The notes under the pieces are model-generated. The model saw only the letters and a program-made list of their open reading frames with translations. It searched no databases and had not been told where the DNA came from. A stretch of DNA of 64,000 nt from Clostridia bacterium (GTDB lineage: Bacteria > Bacillota > Clostridia > Christensenellales > DTU072). The position numbers and the translations under genes are program-made. Position 1 is the stretch's first letter, and each line of letters starts with the position of its first letter. Of this stretch, positions 17,740-29,300 are shown one piece after another. The stretch is taken from the NCBI GenBank assembly GCA_017504305.1, contig JAFVRJ010000007.1, forward strand, positions 1-64,000, written 5' to 3'.

Positions 17740-18531
17740 ATGAAATTATTCCAAAAGAAAACGGAAGTAAACGCGGTTATCGACTCTAACACTAAACCGC
17801 TTGAGGTTAAATCGTTATTTAAAAAGTACGGCGCAAAAACCAATTATGCCGTTCAAGACGTTTCGTTCAGTTGTGATAAAGGTCAAATAGTAGGTTTGCT
17901 CGGCTCTAACGGTGCCGGTAAATCCACCTCTTTAAAGTGCATAACCGGTATGATACCGCTTACCGAAGGTCAAATAACCATCGCCGGCTATGATATTGCA
18001 AAGAATCCTATCGATGCGAAATCTCACTTTTCTTTTGTTACCGACAATCATGCGACCTTTGTAAAAATGACAGGGCTTCAATACGTTTCTTTTATGGCGG
18101 ACGTATATAAAGTTCCCAAAGAACAACGCGCTCCGCAACTTGAAAAGTTAGAAAAGGTTTTTCAACTCGGTGATAGTATCAATAAGCTTATCTGCAACTA
18201 TTCCCACGGCATGAAGCAAAAAATATGTATGATGGGATCGTTGATTCACGAGCCCGATCTTTGGATTTTGGACGAGCCGATGGTTGGTCTTGATCCTCGT
18301 ACCCAAAACGCAGTTATTACTTTTATGCGGGACTACGTCAATAGCGGTAAAACTATTTTGTTTAGCTCGCATAACCTCGACGTCGTAAGGCGCATTTGCG
18401 ATCGCGTCGTTATTATTAATAAAGGTCGCTTGGTCGCCGATTTGACCATTGACGAGCAACTCCGCGCCGATCATACCATCTTGGAATCCTACTACTTTGG
18501 TGATAACGCTCAAGAAGGAGAAGATAAGTAA
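17740..18531 (+). CDS. ABC transporter ATPase (exporter type)
   Basis: The nucleotide-binding subunit has Walker A LLGSNGAGKSTS, Walker B LWILDEPMVGLDP and switch His (LFSSHNLDVV). The signature motif is a divergent YSHGMKQKI in place of LSGGQ, as seen in CcmA/NatA-type exporters. About 264 residues. The ATG at 17740 is preferred, with a weak GAGTG site upstream; a GTG at 17728 is also possible. The gene ends 2 bases before the permease gene. Its context suggests a dedicated exporter linked to the two large surface proteins encoded next. Confidence 0.9.
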   Translation: MKLFQKKTEVNAVIDSNTKPLEVKSLFKKYGAKTNYAVQDVSFSCDKGQIVGLLGSNGAGKSTSLKCITGMIPLTEGQITIAGYDIAKNPIDAKSHFSFVTDNHATFVKMTGLQYVSFMADVYKVPKEQRAPQLEKLEKVFQLGDSINKLICNYSHGMKQKICMMGSLIHEPDLWILDEPMVGLDPRTQNAVITFMRDYVNSGKTILFSSHNLDVVRRICDRVVIINKGRLVADLTIDEQLRADHTILESYYFGDNAQEGEDK

Positions 18532-18533
18532 GT

Positions 18534-20195
18534 ATGATAGGCGTTCTCCTTAAAAAACAAATTTACGAGCGCTTATCATATTTTAAGCGCAATCGTAAAA
18601 ACGTGGACGTGGCGGGTATGTTTTTATCCCTTTTACTCGTTGCCGTCGTAATTTTTATCGTGGCTTTGGTGTTTACCGAGTTCGTTAAAAAGTATCTTTC
18701 CGTTCGCCTTGATAACGTTATTGACGTATCGGCACGTTGTTACGAACTGATGACGCTAATTTACGAAATCGTATTCGTCGTTAGCGTGTTCGGCTCCGTA
18801 ACCTCTTTAACCAGAGCCGTTTTTGAAAGCGACGATCGTAACGTGTTGGTTGTACTACCCATCAAGTCATCGACGATTTTTATAACCAAAATGATATCGG
18901 CGTACTTCGGACAAGCCGTTTTATGCTTGTGCGTATCGGTACCCCTCGTTATCGTGTTCGCAACCGCGGCAGAGCAAAGCGCTTACGTTATCGCGATGTC
19001 CGTTGTGGCAGGCTTAATTATGCCATTTATTTCTTTGGGCGTTGCCTCGATACTCACCGTACCGTATTACTTTATAAAAAGATTTTTACAATCTCGCTAC
19101 GTTACATTCTTGCTCGCGATTACCGCGATTATGGGCGTCGGCTTTTGGTGCTACTCCGAGGTTCTTTCCTTCTTTGAACAAATGATGGTTAGCGGTGAAA
19201 TGAAGTTCTTCTTCGACGCCAAAAACATGGAGTTTATCATCAATTTAACCGATAAATTAGTGCCTGCGAACTTTTTGGCAAACCTTGTACTCGGTAACGA
19301 AATCGGCAAGAACGCAGGTATCTTGGTGGGTATTATCGTAGGCCTCGGCGCACTTGGCGTAGGCATCGAATATCTACTATATAACTCTGCTGTTAAAATT
19401 CGCGTTCAAAACAGCGACGGATTTGTTTTTGCTCGCAAAAAGTTATCCAATCCTCGTTCGGTAAGACTTGGATTGTTGTTCAAGGAAATCGGCGCTATTT
19501 TATTTACACCCGATTACGCCTTCCAATACATCTCGGTTGCAGCGATTCTTCCCGTAATGGTTTACTTCTGTATGGGATTGGGAGCCGATCTTTTATCTTC
19601 GATTTTGAGCCTCGAGATGAACCTCGAAATCGCGTTATTTATAACCGTTTTATTTGGAGCGCTTACCAACACCTTCTGTGCAATCAACATAAGCAGAGAA
19701 GGTAGATCTTTCTATATGCAAAAAACGTTACCCATTAAGTTCAGCGATATTTTAGGAGTAAAAATACTCCTAAACGTTGTGGTAACGCTTCTTTCCGTTG
19801 GTATAAGCACTTTGATTATTACGGTACTTGGCTATATAAGTTATCTCGACGGATTGTTCGTGTTCTTCGTTGGCGTGGTCACGGGTGTTGCTCAAATTTG
19901 CTTTGCAACCAGAAAAGACCTCAACAAACCGCACTTCTCAACCGAGGAAGATAACACCGTCAAAGAGGGTAACGGCAACGTTTCGGCTATCATTATGCTC
20001 GGCATGATAGTAGCTGTAGTTCTTGCCGGTGTACCGCTATTTTACGGCATCAAAAATAGTTTTGAAGAAGAAAGCTTTGCCGGCTTCACCTATTTGTTTG
20101 CAGGTTTAGGCGCACTGATAGTGTTGGGCGCTTCCCTTGCATACACCTTTATAGGGCTTCGCAAGAGCTTTGAACGTATTACGGAGGGGGATTAA
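18534..20195 (+). CDS. ABC exporter permease, multi-spanning
   Basis: A 553-residue membrane protein with about twelve hydrophobic segments, the right size for an ABC-2-like exporter subunit. The first half has a membrane entry (MFLSLLLVAVVIFIVALVF) and the motif NVLVVLPIKSSTIFITK, which resembles the PI/coupling region of Firmicutes ABC exporters. It overlaps none of its neighbours but is spaced 2 bases from the ATPase and 2 from the next gene, so it is translationally linked. The substrate is unknown; no lantibiotic or peptide precursor gene is nearby. Confidence 0.85.
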   Translation: MIGVLLKKQIYERLSYFKRNRKNVDVAGMFLSLLLVAVVIFIVALVFTEFVKKYLSVRLDNVIDVSARCYELMTLIYEIVFVVSVFGSVTSLTRAVFESDDRNVLVVLPIKSSTIFITKMISAYFGQAVLCLCVSVPLVIVFATAAEQSAYVIAMSVVAGLIMPFISLGVASILTVPYYFIKRFLQSRYVTFLLAITAIMGVGFWCYSEVLSFFEQMMVSGEMKFFFDAKNMEFIINLTDKLVPANFLANLVLGNEIGKNAGILVGIIVGLGALGVGIEYLLYNSAVKIRVQNSDGFVFARKKLSNPRSVRLGLLFKEIGAILFTPDYAFQYISVAAILPVMVYFCMGLGADLLSSILSLEMNLEIALFITVLFGALTNTFCAINISREGRSFYMQKTLPIKFSDILGVKILLNVVVTLLSVGISTLIITVLGYISYLDGLFVFFVGVVTGVAQICFATRKDLNKPHFSTEEDNTVKEGNGNVSAIIMLGMIVAVVLAGVPLFYGIKNSFEEESFAGFTYLFAGLGALIVLGASLAYTFIGLRKSFERITEGD

Positions 20196-20197
20196 TT

Positions 20198-23100
20198 ATG
20201 AAGAAAAAAGTTATAGCCCTTATAATGATAATTCCGCTAATCTTCCTAATTACGTTGTTCTCGATTAGTCAGGTTGCAAGCATTAACGCAAACGTACCGG
20301 TATCGGGCATCAAGATTACTACGCAAAACGATAACGGATTTATACGTCTTGATATGGCAAACTACAAGAGCGATTATTATATGACCGCTCGCGTCGAGCC
20401 GAGTAACGCTTACGATCAAAAATACGCCTTTGGCGTATCGGCCGTTTCCCAAGATGAAAAACTTGCCGACATCCAAATCGAGCAAGACGGTCAGTTGCTT
20501 GTAAATAGCGACGGCAAAGCTAAAATTACCGCAACATCTAACGACGGCGGATTTACCGATAGCGTAATTCTATCGGTACGTAGCAGTAAGGTATTATCCG
20601 TTACTCCGACCGTTATGCGTACCGATACTTCGGAGCCTATCGAGCTTACTATGGTGGAGACTAACCATTACGCTATGACCGTAAACGGTGGTGGATATAC
20701 CTTTGGCAAAATCATCGTGCCCACCGAGCTTAACGATAGCGACGTAAGATGGTCCAGTAGCAACGTTAACGTAATGGATATAAATACCGTCACAGGTAGA
20801 GCCAACGCAAAGATCTCCGGCGCCTCTACGATAACAGCAGTTTGTGAAAACGGCCTTAACGGTCCCATCACCGTAACCATAGACGTTACCGTTAACTATT
20901 TAGGCGGTGAAGCTGGCTTAACCATTGACGGCAAGGAAAACAACTTCCTCGTATTTGCAAAAGGTACCAACAAGATCGATTTCCTATTGGAACTCGAAAC
21001 TGCCAACCCGAGACTTGGTATCAGTCAAATGCTTACCATAACTACCGGTAAAACCAACTTTGTTACGGCACAAGAGTTTAAGAACCTCGATTCGATAGGA
21101 AAACGTTTTAAGGTAACCCTAACCCTTATGAAAGGGCACCCTGCGGAAATAAGCTTTAACATTACCGCACCCGGTCAAACGGCGCACGGAACGCTTGACG
21201 TATCGTTTAGTGAGTTCGACTTTAACGTATACACGTCCTATCATACGTCAAAAGATCAAACCATCTATCAAAAGAACGGCACCTCTATCACTTACGTTGT
21301 AATCGGCGAGCCAAGTGAAGATGGTATAACGTACGATTGGAGCTTGACGGGCGACGGGCTCGAAATGACGGTTGACTCAACGAGTGCGATTGCTACCATC
21401 AAAGCGTTAAAGATGGGCTCCTATTCGCTAACAGTAACCGCGCTTAAAGATGGAACTCCGGTAGCCGGCAAAACTAAAACCAAGACTATAACCGTAGTGC
21501 GCGGAGTATACTCCCTTGAGTTTTTAGATAATGCCAAGACCTATGGTCTTGAAGATATACTTGCTATTGGTAATAAGCAATACGTCGAAAGTAAAGACGA
21601 CTTCAACGATTATCACGCACAGTTGGGACTTAACGTGCAATATGATAACGGCGACGTATCAGCATACACCGGCAGTAATAGCAACTCCGACATATTGTTT
21701 AGCTCCTCTAACAGCAGTATTTTAGAGCCTCTCGTAACGCAAACGGACCTTTTGAGGGCAACCGTAAAAGGGGACGGCAAAGCGACCATGACCGCTACTT
21801 GGAAGTATGCGGAGTACTTTAACCAAAAGGTAAGTAGCTCGATAGTTTTGCGTTGCGTAAACAAGGGCTCAATGGTACAAAACTACCTACAACTCAAAAA
21901 ATCAACGGAAAAGAATTATCCCGTCGTTTTGACAAGTAGCGTAATGCTCGGCTGGGAGAATATGACGGTAGCGGAGCTTGAATCGGAAAGTAAATTGATG
22001 GATACCGACTACGACTGGACGTTCTATAGGAACAAAGACGTTGTTGCAGGTAAGCAAACCATTACTCCGCCCCAAATTCGATACGTTATGGAGTTCAAAA
22101 ACGACGTATATGGTAACGGCTATACAATCAATGCAAACAACTTTACTATGGCTCAAGATCGTACGGGCAAGCCGTTATTATTTAAAGGGCCGTTGGATTT
22201 CGTATCATCGGGAACCGCAGCGGTTAAGGCGCAAGATAATATAGTATTCTTGGTGCGTGAGAGTGACATCATAATCGACAACGTAATCTTAAAGGGTTGC
22301 TCGGACGAGAGTTTGAGTAACGGCGAAAACGGCATCGACCTTACCAAACTAAATTATACGGGCACCACACTGGAAATCAGCGGAAGCACCACGCTCGTCA
22401 ACAGCCGTGTTAATAACGGTAGGACGGTAATAAGGATTTTTGGTGGCGAGACCACTAACGGAGATCCAATCGTTGAAGATTATAAGGACGTAAATCTTGA
22501 GGAAGAACGTTTATTTGCTCATATCGAGAGCTGTATCATATCTCACGGCAGAGAGTTCCTTGTTAAGATTGGCTCCAACCGTGCCGTTCGCGCCAAGGAC
22601 GCACCGGACATGGCATCGTTCAGCCCGACGCAATTCCGCGATAAAAACGGCAAGTACTATAAGGTTTACGATAACTTGAACGCTAAAGACGAGTATTTCT
22701 ACGACAACTACGTCATAACCGACGTTACGCTCAAGGATAGCGTACTTGCAACTTGTGGATTGTTTACCATCGGTATGGAAACGCACTTCTCCGGTAGTAT
22801 GCTTGACGGCCATGCCTACTTCCCCGATACTTGGGTAAACTGCGCGTCCACTTCCTTTGCAAGCGTACTTCACTTGGAAGGGGATATCGATTTTTACGAC
22901 TGGAAGGAGCTTGCTCACGTAGATAGCTCCACGCTTATCGAAACGACCGGCGATGCAAGTGAATTCTTAAGACTTGATATCAATACCATGCTCGAAAAGG
23001 TAGCGAGCTATCACGCCGAGTATAATGATATTATTGCAAGACGCGATGATAAAAAGTACGTTCACGGCGGTATTGCGCTTTATGGTGGCGGATACAACTA

Positions 23101-23362
23101 TTCCTGCATCGATATGTCGCAAATGACCACCGAAGCTTTGAAGAATTATGAAGTCAATCTGAGCATACTCGCCGAAGGCGAAACCGATCAAAACAGCACT
23201 TTATACTTACAAGGCACGGCACTGCCGATAGCGGCGGGCAACCAAAACTTTGCCTTCTATATGTATAACAACGACTCGATAACCAATTACGAACATCAAC
23301 AACAAAAGCTTCAATCCAATGAAGCGTATATTCTACCTGTCGCACCCGTTCCGGGCGATTAA
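20198..23362 (+). CDS. large surface protein with Big2/Ig-like and beta-helix-like regions
   Basis: The 1054-residue protein begins with a signal or anchor helix (IALIMIIPLIFLITLFSISQ). Ig-like Big2-type segments follow: WSSSNVNVMDINTVTGRANA near residue 185 and DWSLTGDGLEMTVDS near 390. From about residue 640 the sequence becomes a series of short strands and turns with repeated Ile/Val and Asn/Gly (ITPPQIRYVMEF; IIDNVILKGCSDE; SCIISHGREFLVKIG), which suggests a right-handed beta helix. No sortase motif is present. It starts 2 bases after the exporter permease, so it is probably made and used together with it. Function unknown. Confidence 0.8.
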   Translation: MKKKVIALIMIIPLIFLITLFSISQVASINANVPVSGIKITTQNDNGFIRLDMANYKSDYYMTARVEPSNAYDQKYAFGVSAVSQDEKLADIQIEQDGQLLVNSDGKAKITATSNDGGFTDSVILSVRSSKVLSVTPTVMRTDTSEPIELTMVETNHYAMTVNGGGYTFGKIIVPTELNDSDVRWSSSNVNVMDINTVTGRANAKISGASTITAVCENGLNGPITVTIDVTVNYLGGEAGLTIDGKENNFLVFAKGTNKIDFLLELETANPRLGISQMLTITTGKTNFVTAQEFKNLDSIGKRFKVTLTLMKGHPAEISFNITAPGQTAHGTLDVSFSEFDFNVYTSYHTSKDQTIYQKNGTSITYVVIGEPSEDGITYDWSLTGDGLEMTVDSTSAIATIKALKMGSYSLTVTALKDGTPVAGKTKTKTITVVRGVYSLEFLDNAKTYGLEDILAIGNKQYVESKDDFNDYHAQLGLNVQYDNGDVSAYTGSNSNSDILFSSSNSSILEPLVTQTDLLRATVKGDGKATMTATWKYAEYFNQKVSSSIVLRCVNKGSMVQNYLQLKKSTEKNYPVVLTSSVMLGWENMTVAELESESKLMDTDYDWTFYRNKDVVAGKQTITPPQIRYVMEFKNDVYGNGYTINANNFTMAQDRTGKPLLFKGPLDFVSSGTAAVKAQDNIVFLVRESDIIIDNVILKGCSDESLSNGENGIDLTKLNYTGTTLEISGSTTLVNSRVNNGRTVIRIFGGETTNGDPIVEDYKDVNLEEERLFAHIESCIISHGREFLVKIGSNRAVRAKDAPDMASFSPTQFRDKNGKYYKVYDNLNAKDEYFYDNYVITDVTLKDSVLATCGLFTIGMETHFSGSMLDGHAYFPDTWVNCASTSFASVLHLEGDIDFYDWKELAHVDSSTLIETTGDASEFLRLDINTMLEKVASYHAEYNDIIARRDDKKYVHGGIALYGGGYNYSCIDMSQMTTEALKNYEVNLSILAEGETDQNSTLYLQGTALPIAAGNQNFAFYMYNNDSITNYEHQQQKLQSNEAYILPVAPVPGD

Positions 23363-23374
23363 TAGGAGTAAAAA

Positions 23375-26300
23375 ATGAAGAAGAAAGGAATTATTAAGTT
23401 ACTAATCGCAACAATGCTTGTACTTTCCGTTATGGCTATTTTGGTAGCCTGCGGAGGGGCAGACGTAGGTTACGATAACGGCGACTCCAACGGAGGTTCT
23501 TCAGGAGGCGGATCTTCGATAACGGTAACCTTTATGGATAGGGGAGACGTTATCAAAACAAGCTCCTCGTTGGACGTTATATCGTCGTTCGAGCCCGACC
23601 CCCGCATTGGTTACGATTTTGCAGGATGGTATTACGACGAGGCTTATACCCAAGAGTTCGACGGCATGCCGACAAAGAGCGTTATCGTTTACGCCAAGTG
23701 GGAAATAATGACCTTCGTAGTAACCTTCTACGGTATGGATGATACCATCATCCCCGTCAACGGCCAAAACTACCAAGAGGTAACTTTTGGTGGCAGTGCA
23801 GTCGCGCCCACCGCTCCCGAAGTGTTGGGATATGATTTTGTCGTTTGGATGGTAGATGGCGAGGAAATCAGCGATTTTAGCTACGTTACCAGCGATCTTA
23901 TAGTTGTAGCCGATTACGTAGCAACCACCACGACAAGAGTTCTTACAATCCGTCGATTCGAGCCCATTGTAACAATTGATGAAGAGGGCGTAGAAACGAT
24001 TGACGAAAACGTTAAGAGAGAGGAGGTCCGTGTTGGATCGGAAATCGCCACTTATATAAACGAAGGTCGACTTGGCATTGAGGAGTATTTATGTGGCGGA
24101 TTGGCGTTTGTAGAGTGGTACCTTGATGAAGATCTAACCGAGCTTTATGCGTACGACGCTAATGCAAAAATGCCCAATAAAGATCTTACTCTTTATCCTA
24201 AAGTCGTTATAGAGGATATCGAAGGCTTGGCGCTTACTTCCAGTCGTACTAACTTTAAATACGACCTTGGTGGTTTCCAATTGCAAGCTAAATTCTACGA
24301 CAACATAGGCTTAACTTATAGCTATGATTGGTACAACCATGATAGCGGTAAGGTTAAGCTTGCAGGCACTTCCATACCCACCTATAATATCGACGGTAAA
24401 GGTCAAGGCAACTATCGCTACAGTGTAACAGTAACCGTAAGCTACAAAGAGCTTGAATCAAAAACGGCAAGCGCCGAGTTTACCGTAACCGTACTTCCCG
24501 GTAGTCTTGGCGATAGCGGAATTTCTTCCGAAGCGACCTCTCAAGTCTACGATGGTAAAATGCATACGCCGAGCTATAAAGGCTTAATCGTAGGCGATAC
24601 CTTGTCTTATAGAGTAGTGGTAGAAGGTGAAGATCCTGATGCTGAAAAGACCTATACAAGCATAATCGACGTCAAAGACGTCGGAACTTACAAGGTCGAG
24701 ACTTTGGTCGAGCGTCCCAACTATGATCCATTAGTGCTTGAAGCAACGCTTGTAGAGATTACCCCTGCCACACTAACGGTTACTGCCGACAATAAATCAA
24801 TGTACTACGGCGATCTTGCCACCATTAGATTTACCGCTACTTATAAAGGCTTTATCGATGGGGAAGATCAAAATACTTTGGGCATTACTCCCTCGATAAC
24901 TTGTGAAATTGGTAACGGCGACGTAGGTTATTATCCCATCATTGTAAGTGGCATAACGCTTAAAAACTACAACGTAGTCGTAACCCCCTCTAACGCATCT
25001 GATAGCGAGGCGATAGAGAAGGTTAGCGCTCTTTATATCGCGCCTAAAATTATATATGCAAGCGTACGTAACTTAACTCAAGGCTACGGCGCTGACATAC
25101 CGGAATATACTTTGATAGTAGAGTCTTCCCCCGGTATCGTATTGCCTTCTTCCAATGGCGATTATCAAAAGCTTAAGAACGGCCTTGACTTTGCATGCGA
25201 TTACTTTGTAGGCGCAAAAGCCGGTAGATACGATATTGATTTGCAAGTTAAAGATAATGCCGACGGCGAAGCGCTTAAGAACTATGACATACAAATCGAG
25301 CCCGGTATGCTCACCGTAACTAAAGCCAACTTAACCATCACCGTTGATAGCGAAAACCTTGTTTACGGTGCCCAAAAGCCTGATTATGGCTACTCCGCAG
25401 TAGGTTTTGTTAACGGCGAGAATCTTTCAGATTTTGATGGGACGCTTACTTTAACTTGCGCGTACGAGCAAGGTAGTAACGTTGGTTCTTATTCTATTAC
25501 CGCATCGGGGCTTACTTCCGATAACTATAACGTCGCTTACATTGCAGGTAAGGTTACCGTAACCAAAGCTCCTCTCAATATTGCCATCAATAAGATAAAT
25601 ACCGTGTACGGCAATTCTGCACCTACTGCTCAAGAATATAAGTCTCAATTGACTTATACCGGCTTTGTGGCGGGGGATGATGAAAGCGCGCTCAATACCG
25701 CAAACGCAGGCTTTAGTTGTGCTTATGCTCCCGGCTCTAACGCAGGTCAATATAAGATAACCATTTACGGATTCTCATCCGTTAACTACGCCATCACTTA
25801 CACGCATAACGTTCTTGAAGTAGCAAGAAAGCCTCTTGCTATTAAGGTTAACGATATTAGCCTCGTTTACGGCGAAGCGCTACCTCTCGTTAAAGATTTG
25901 ACAGTTGGCGAAATGTTTGCTATGGACGAGATTGAAGACGTTATACCGAATGCTGTATTCGACGTAAGCGGATACATGGCAGGTAGTGCGATAGGTAGTT
26001 ATGCAATTGCTTTGAAGCAAGAGTGCATCGATACCACCAACTACGACGTAACCGCAACCGGTGGTACCATTACCGTTGCTCAAAGAGAGCTCGTTGTTCA
26101 CTTGAGAGCTTATGCAAGCGTTATAGCTAACGAGGAGTGGCTCGGCAGTCTTGTCGACAACAGCTTGAATACCGCAACCCACTTCGAAATTGATAACCTT
26201 TACAACACCGACCGTATTAGCGCCGGCGTACTTTCCGTTTCTCGTCATGATTTCGGCTCTTATGCAATCAAGGGTAATTGGACGGGCGCCGACTTCAGTT

Positions 26301-29300
26301 GGGCAACCGCTCTACAAATTAAGACCGGCTCCGACGAGGACGTTAAAGATAACTACTCCATTATATACGACGTTGTTGTTGCTATCGGCACTTACGGCAA
26401 AATTATAAGCGACTACGAAGCAGCTTACGACGGCGAATATCACTCCTTTGTGGTTGAAGAAGACGAAGACTTCGGATTTAACTCCGGCGGATTTGATATC
26501 GTTACAGAGTACAGCACCGAAGAAAACGGCGTTTATACGACCGAACCCATTGAATTCAAAAACGTTGGTAGTTATACCGTATGGTTTAAGCTTTATGATA
26601 ACAACAACCCCGGTGAGGGCGTATTGCATAGAAGTCAAACCATTACCATTACTCCCGCGCTTTTAAGCATCAACGTTGATGACGCAACCGTAACTTATGG
26701 TGAAGCGCCTTCGGCACAAACCTTTACGGTAAACGGTTTCGTTCCCGGTGAGGCGGAGCAATTCAACGTCGATATGACTGTTGGATACGGCGATTACGTC
26801 GTAGGTAGCCCTGTTGGTGAATACGCTATTTTGCCGGTTGAAAGCTCGGTAGTATTTGAAGCTAAAAACGATAGCGTTTTAACTTCCAACTATAAGCTTG
26901 ACTTCGTAGCGGCTACCTTGACCGTTGAAAAACGCGCCTTGACCGTAACGGCATCCGACCTACCCATCACTTACGGTGATAGACTTAACTACAAGGCATC
27001 CTTCGTGGGCTTGGCGAGCGTAGATAGCGCATTGCAAAGCGCGTTACCGCAGTTTGCTTGCGATTATACCGCATCTCCTAAAGCAGGCACCTTTACCATC
27101 GTTCCGCACGGCTTATACGGCGATAAATGGTCCAACTACGAAATCACCTACGTAAACGGCGAATTGAGCGTTGCGAAGAAGATCATTACCTTAAGCGCTC
27201 CCAAGTTAAGCATCGAGTACGGCTCCGATACGCCCGTTCTTAAAGCAGTTGCAAGCACTCTTGTAAACGGCGATACGGTAGATACCATCGGTACCATTAG
27301 CTTAACTACCGCATACGTAAAAGGCAACGACGTCAATAGTTACGTCATCAACATTACCGCAACTTCTGATAAGTACGAGTTCGGCACTCCCACAAGCGGT
27401 CTTCTCACCGTTGTACCCAAGAAGGTAAGCGTAAGCTGGACTGGCATCCAAGGTGTTGATTACGTTTATAACGGCAACGACCGTAGCTCCGATATCGGCG
27501 CAACCTTCATGGACGTTAACGGCCATAGCGTAAAGGCAACCGTATCGTTTAGCGCAAATAACAGCACACCAAATATGTTCAAGAACGCCGGTGCATATGC
27601 TATTACCGCTTCGACATCCAACAAGAACTACGAGCTTTTGAACGCAACAAACTCCAAGTCGATTGCTAAAGCAGACTATACCAACGTTCCTCACAACATC
27701 GAGGTTTACGGCGTATACGCTCCCGATCAAACTCTCGGCTCGTTGGCTTTCAATAGCATATCCGTTGGATTCAATCCTTCGTACTACACTTGGGCAACAA
27801 CAAACACCGTTCCCACTTGTGACGTACAAAGCTACGGCGCATATTTTAACGCAGATAGCGAAAACTATAATAGCTTCGCTTTCGATGCTACCGTAATTTT
27901 AAGAAAGGCTACCGTAGGCATACTCCAAAATAGCAATGAAATCCAAGAGTTTACCTTTGTCGAAGCCAACTGCACCGCCATAAACGGTACTTATACCTTG
28001 CTCCCGACAATCTATTATCGCGGGTCGGTACTCAACAGTAGCTTGTATACCTTATCCTTCTCAAAGGGTACCAACGTATTCACTGCAGGAACCCATAAGT
28101 CGGTTATGAGCCTCGATGCAGTCAACTACGAACTTAAGTCCGAAGTAACTTATATCGTTAAGTACAAGGCCGCAAGAATCGGCACCACCTACTATACGAT
28201 TGAGGATGCTTTGAACGTCGCAAAGAGCGGTGATAAGATTTACGTTACCGCTAACTCCACCTTTGGCTCCTACAATGAAGTAGCGCATATCGCATACGCT
28301 TCTACTTCCTACTACACCGTAAAGGCAGGCGTTAACGTAATCCTTCCTTACAACGCTTCTGATACTCGTGGCTATAACCCCGGAGCAACCGAAGGCGATA
28401 GCGATTTTGACAACTTGCCCCTCAACTATTTAGGACATGCAACCGATCTCAATAGGGCCTACCTAACCTTGACAGTGCCTTCCGACGTTACCATTTACCT
28501 AAACGGTAGCATTACCATAGGTGCGTATAGCGGTAGTAAGCAAGCAGGTGGTGTAGCACAAAACGGCATTAGCGAATTCTCAAGGCTTATCCTCAATGGT
28601 AAGATTATTGCAATGGATGCGAGTATCAATGCATACGGCTATATTGACGGCAGTGGTAATATCGTAGCAAAGGGTGCAACCGTTGTTACCGAGACCTTCC
28701 ACATTCCCAGCTGGCCGGGTGGCACTCACGCCGTAGCTCGTTATATAGGTAACACAGACTTGAGCGGTATGACCTTTGTTTCCGGCGGTAGTGCATACAC
28801 TCCCAAAAACGTCGTAATGTTCCCGTTTGCCCAATACGTCATGGACTGCGTACGTGTTACTATGGAACTTAATTACGGTTCTTCATTGCGTGGATATATT
28901 AAGATAGCGACCTCCGCTCAATCGTTAGGAGGAATGAGCGTAGTTAAGGCTATGTTGAACGAGACTCACATCGCTTTGGTAAATTCATCTACCGATAAGG
29001 GAAGTGGCATATTGCGCATGTTGAATAGTTCAACCAAGATTACGAGAAGCTATCTCAACGGAAAGTTAACCTACAAGCTCGACGGAAGCATCGCGGACGG
29101 CTACAGCACCTTGAGCTTGAAAGTTCTCAATAAGAACGTAAACGTTTCCTCTGAAAAGGTTATGTTCCCGATAGACGGTAGCATGGATATCGTTATCAAT
29201 AGCGGTAGCTTCACTCAAGATTATCAATGGAAGATGTTACCAGGTGCTAACTTAAAAGTTAACGCAGGAGCCTCTTACGTTCTTAACGGAAGCGTAGCAA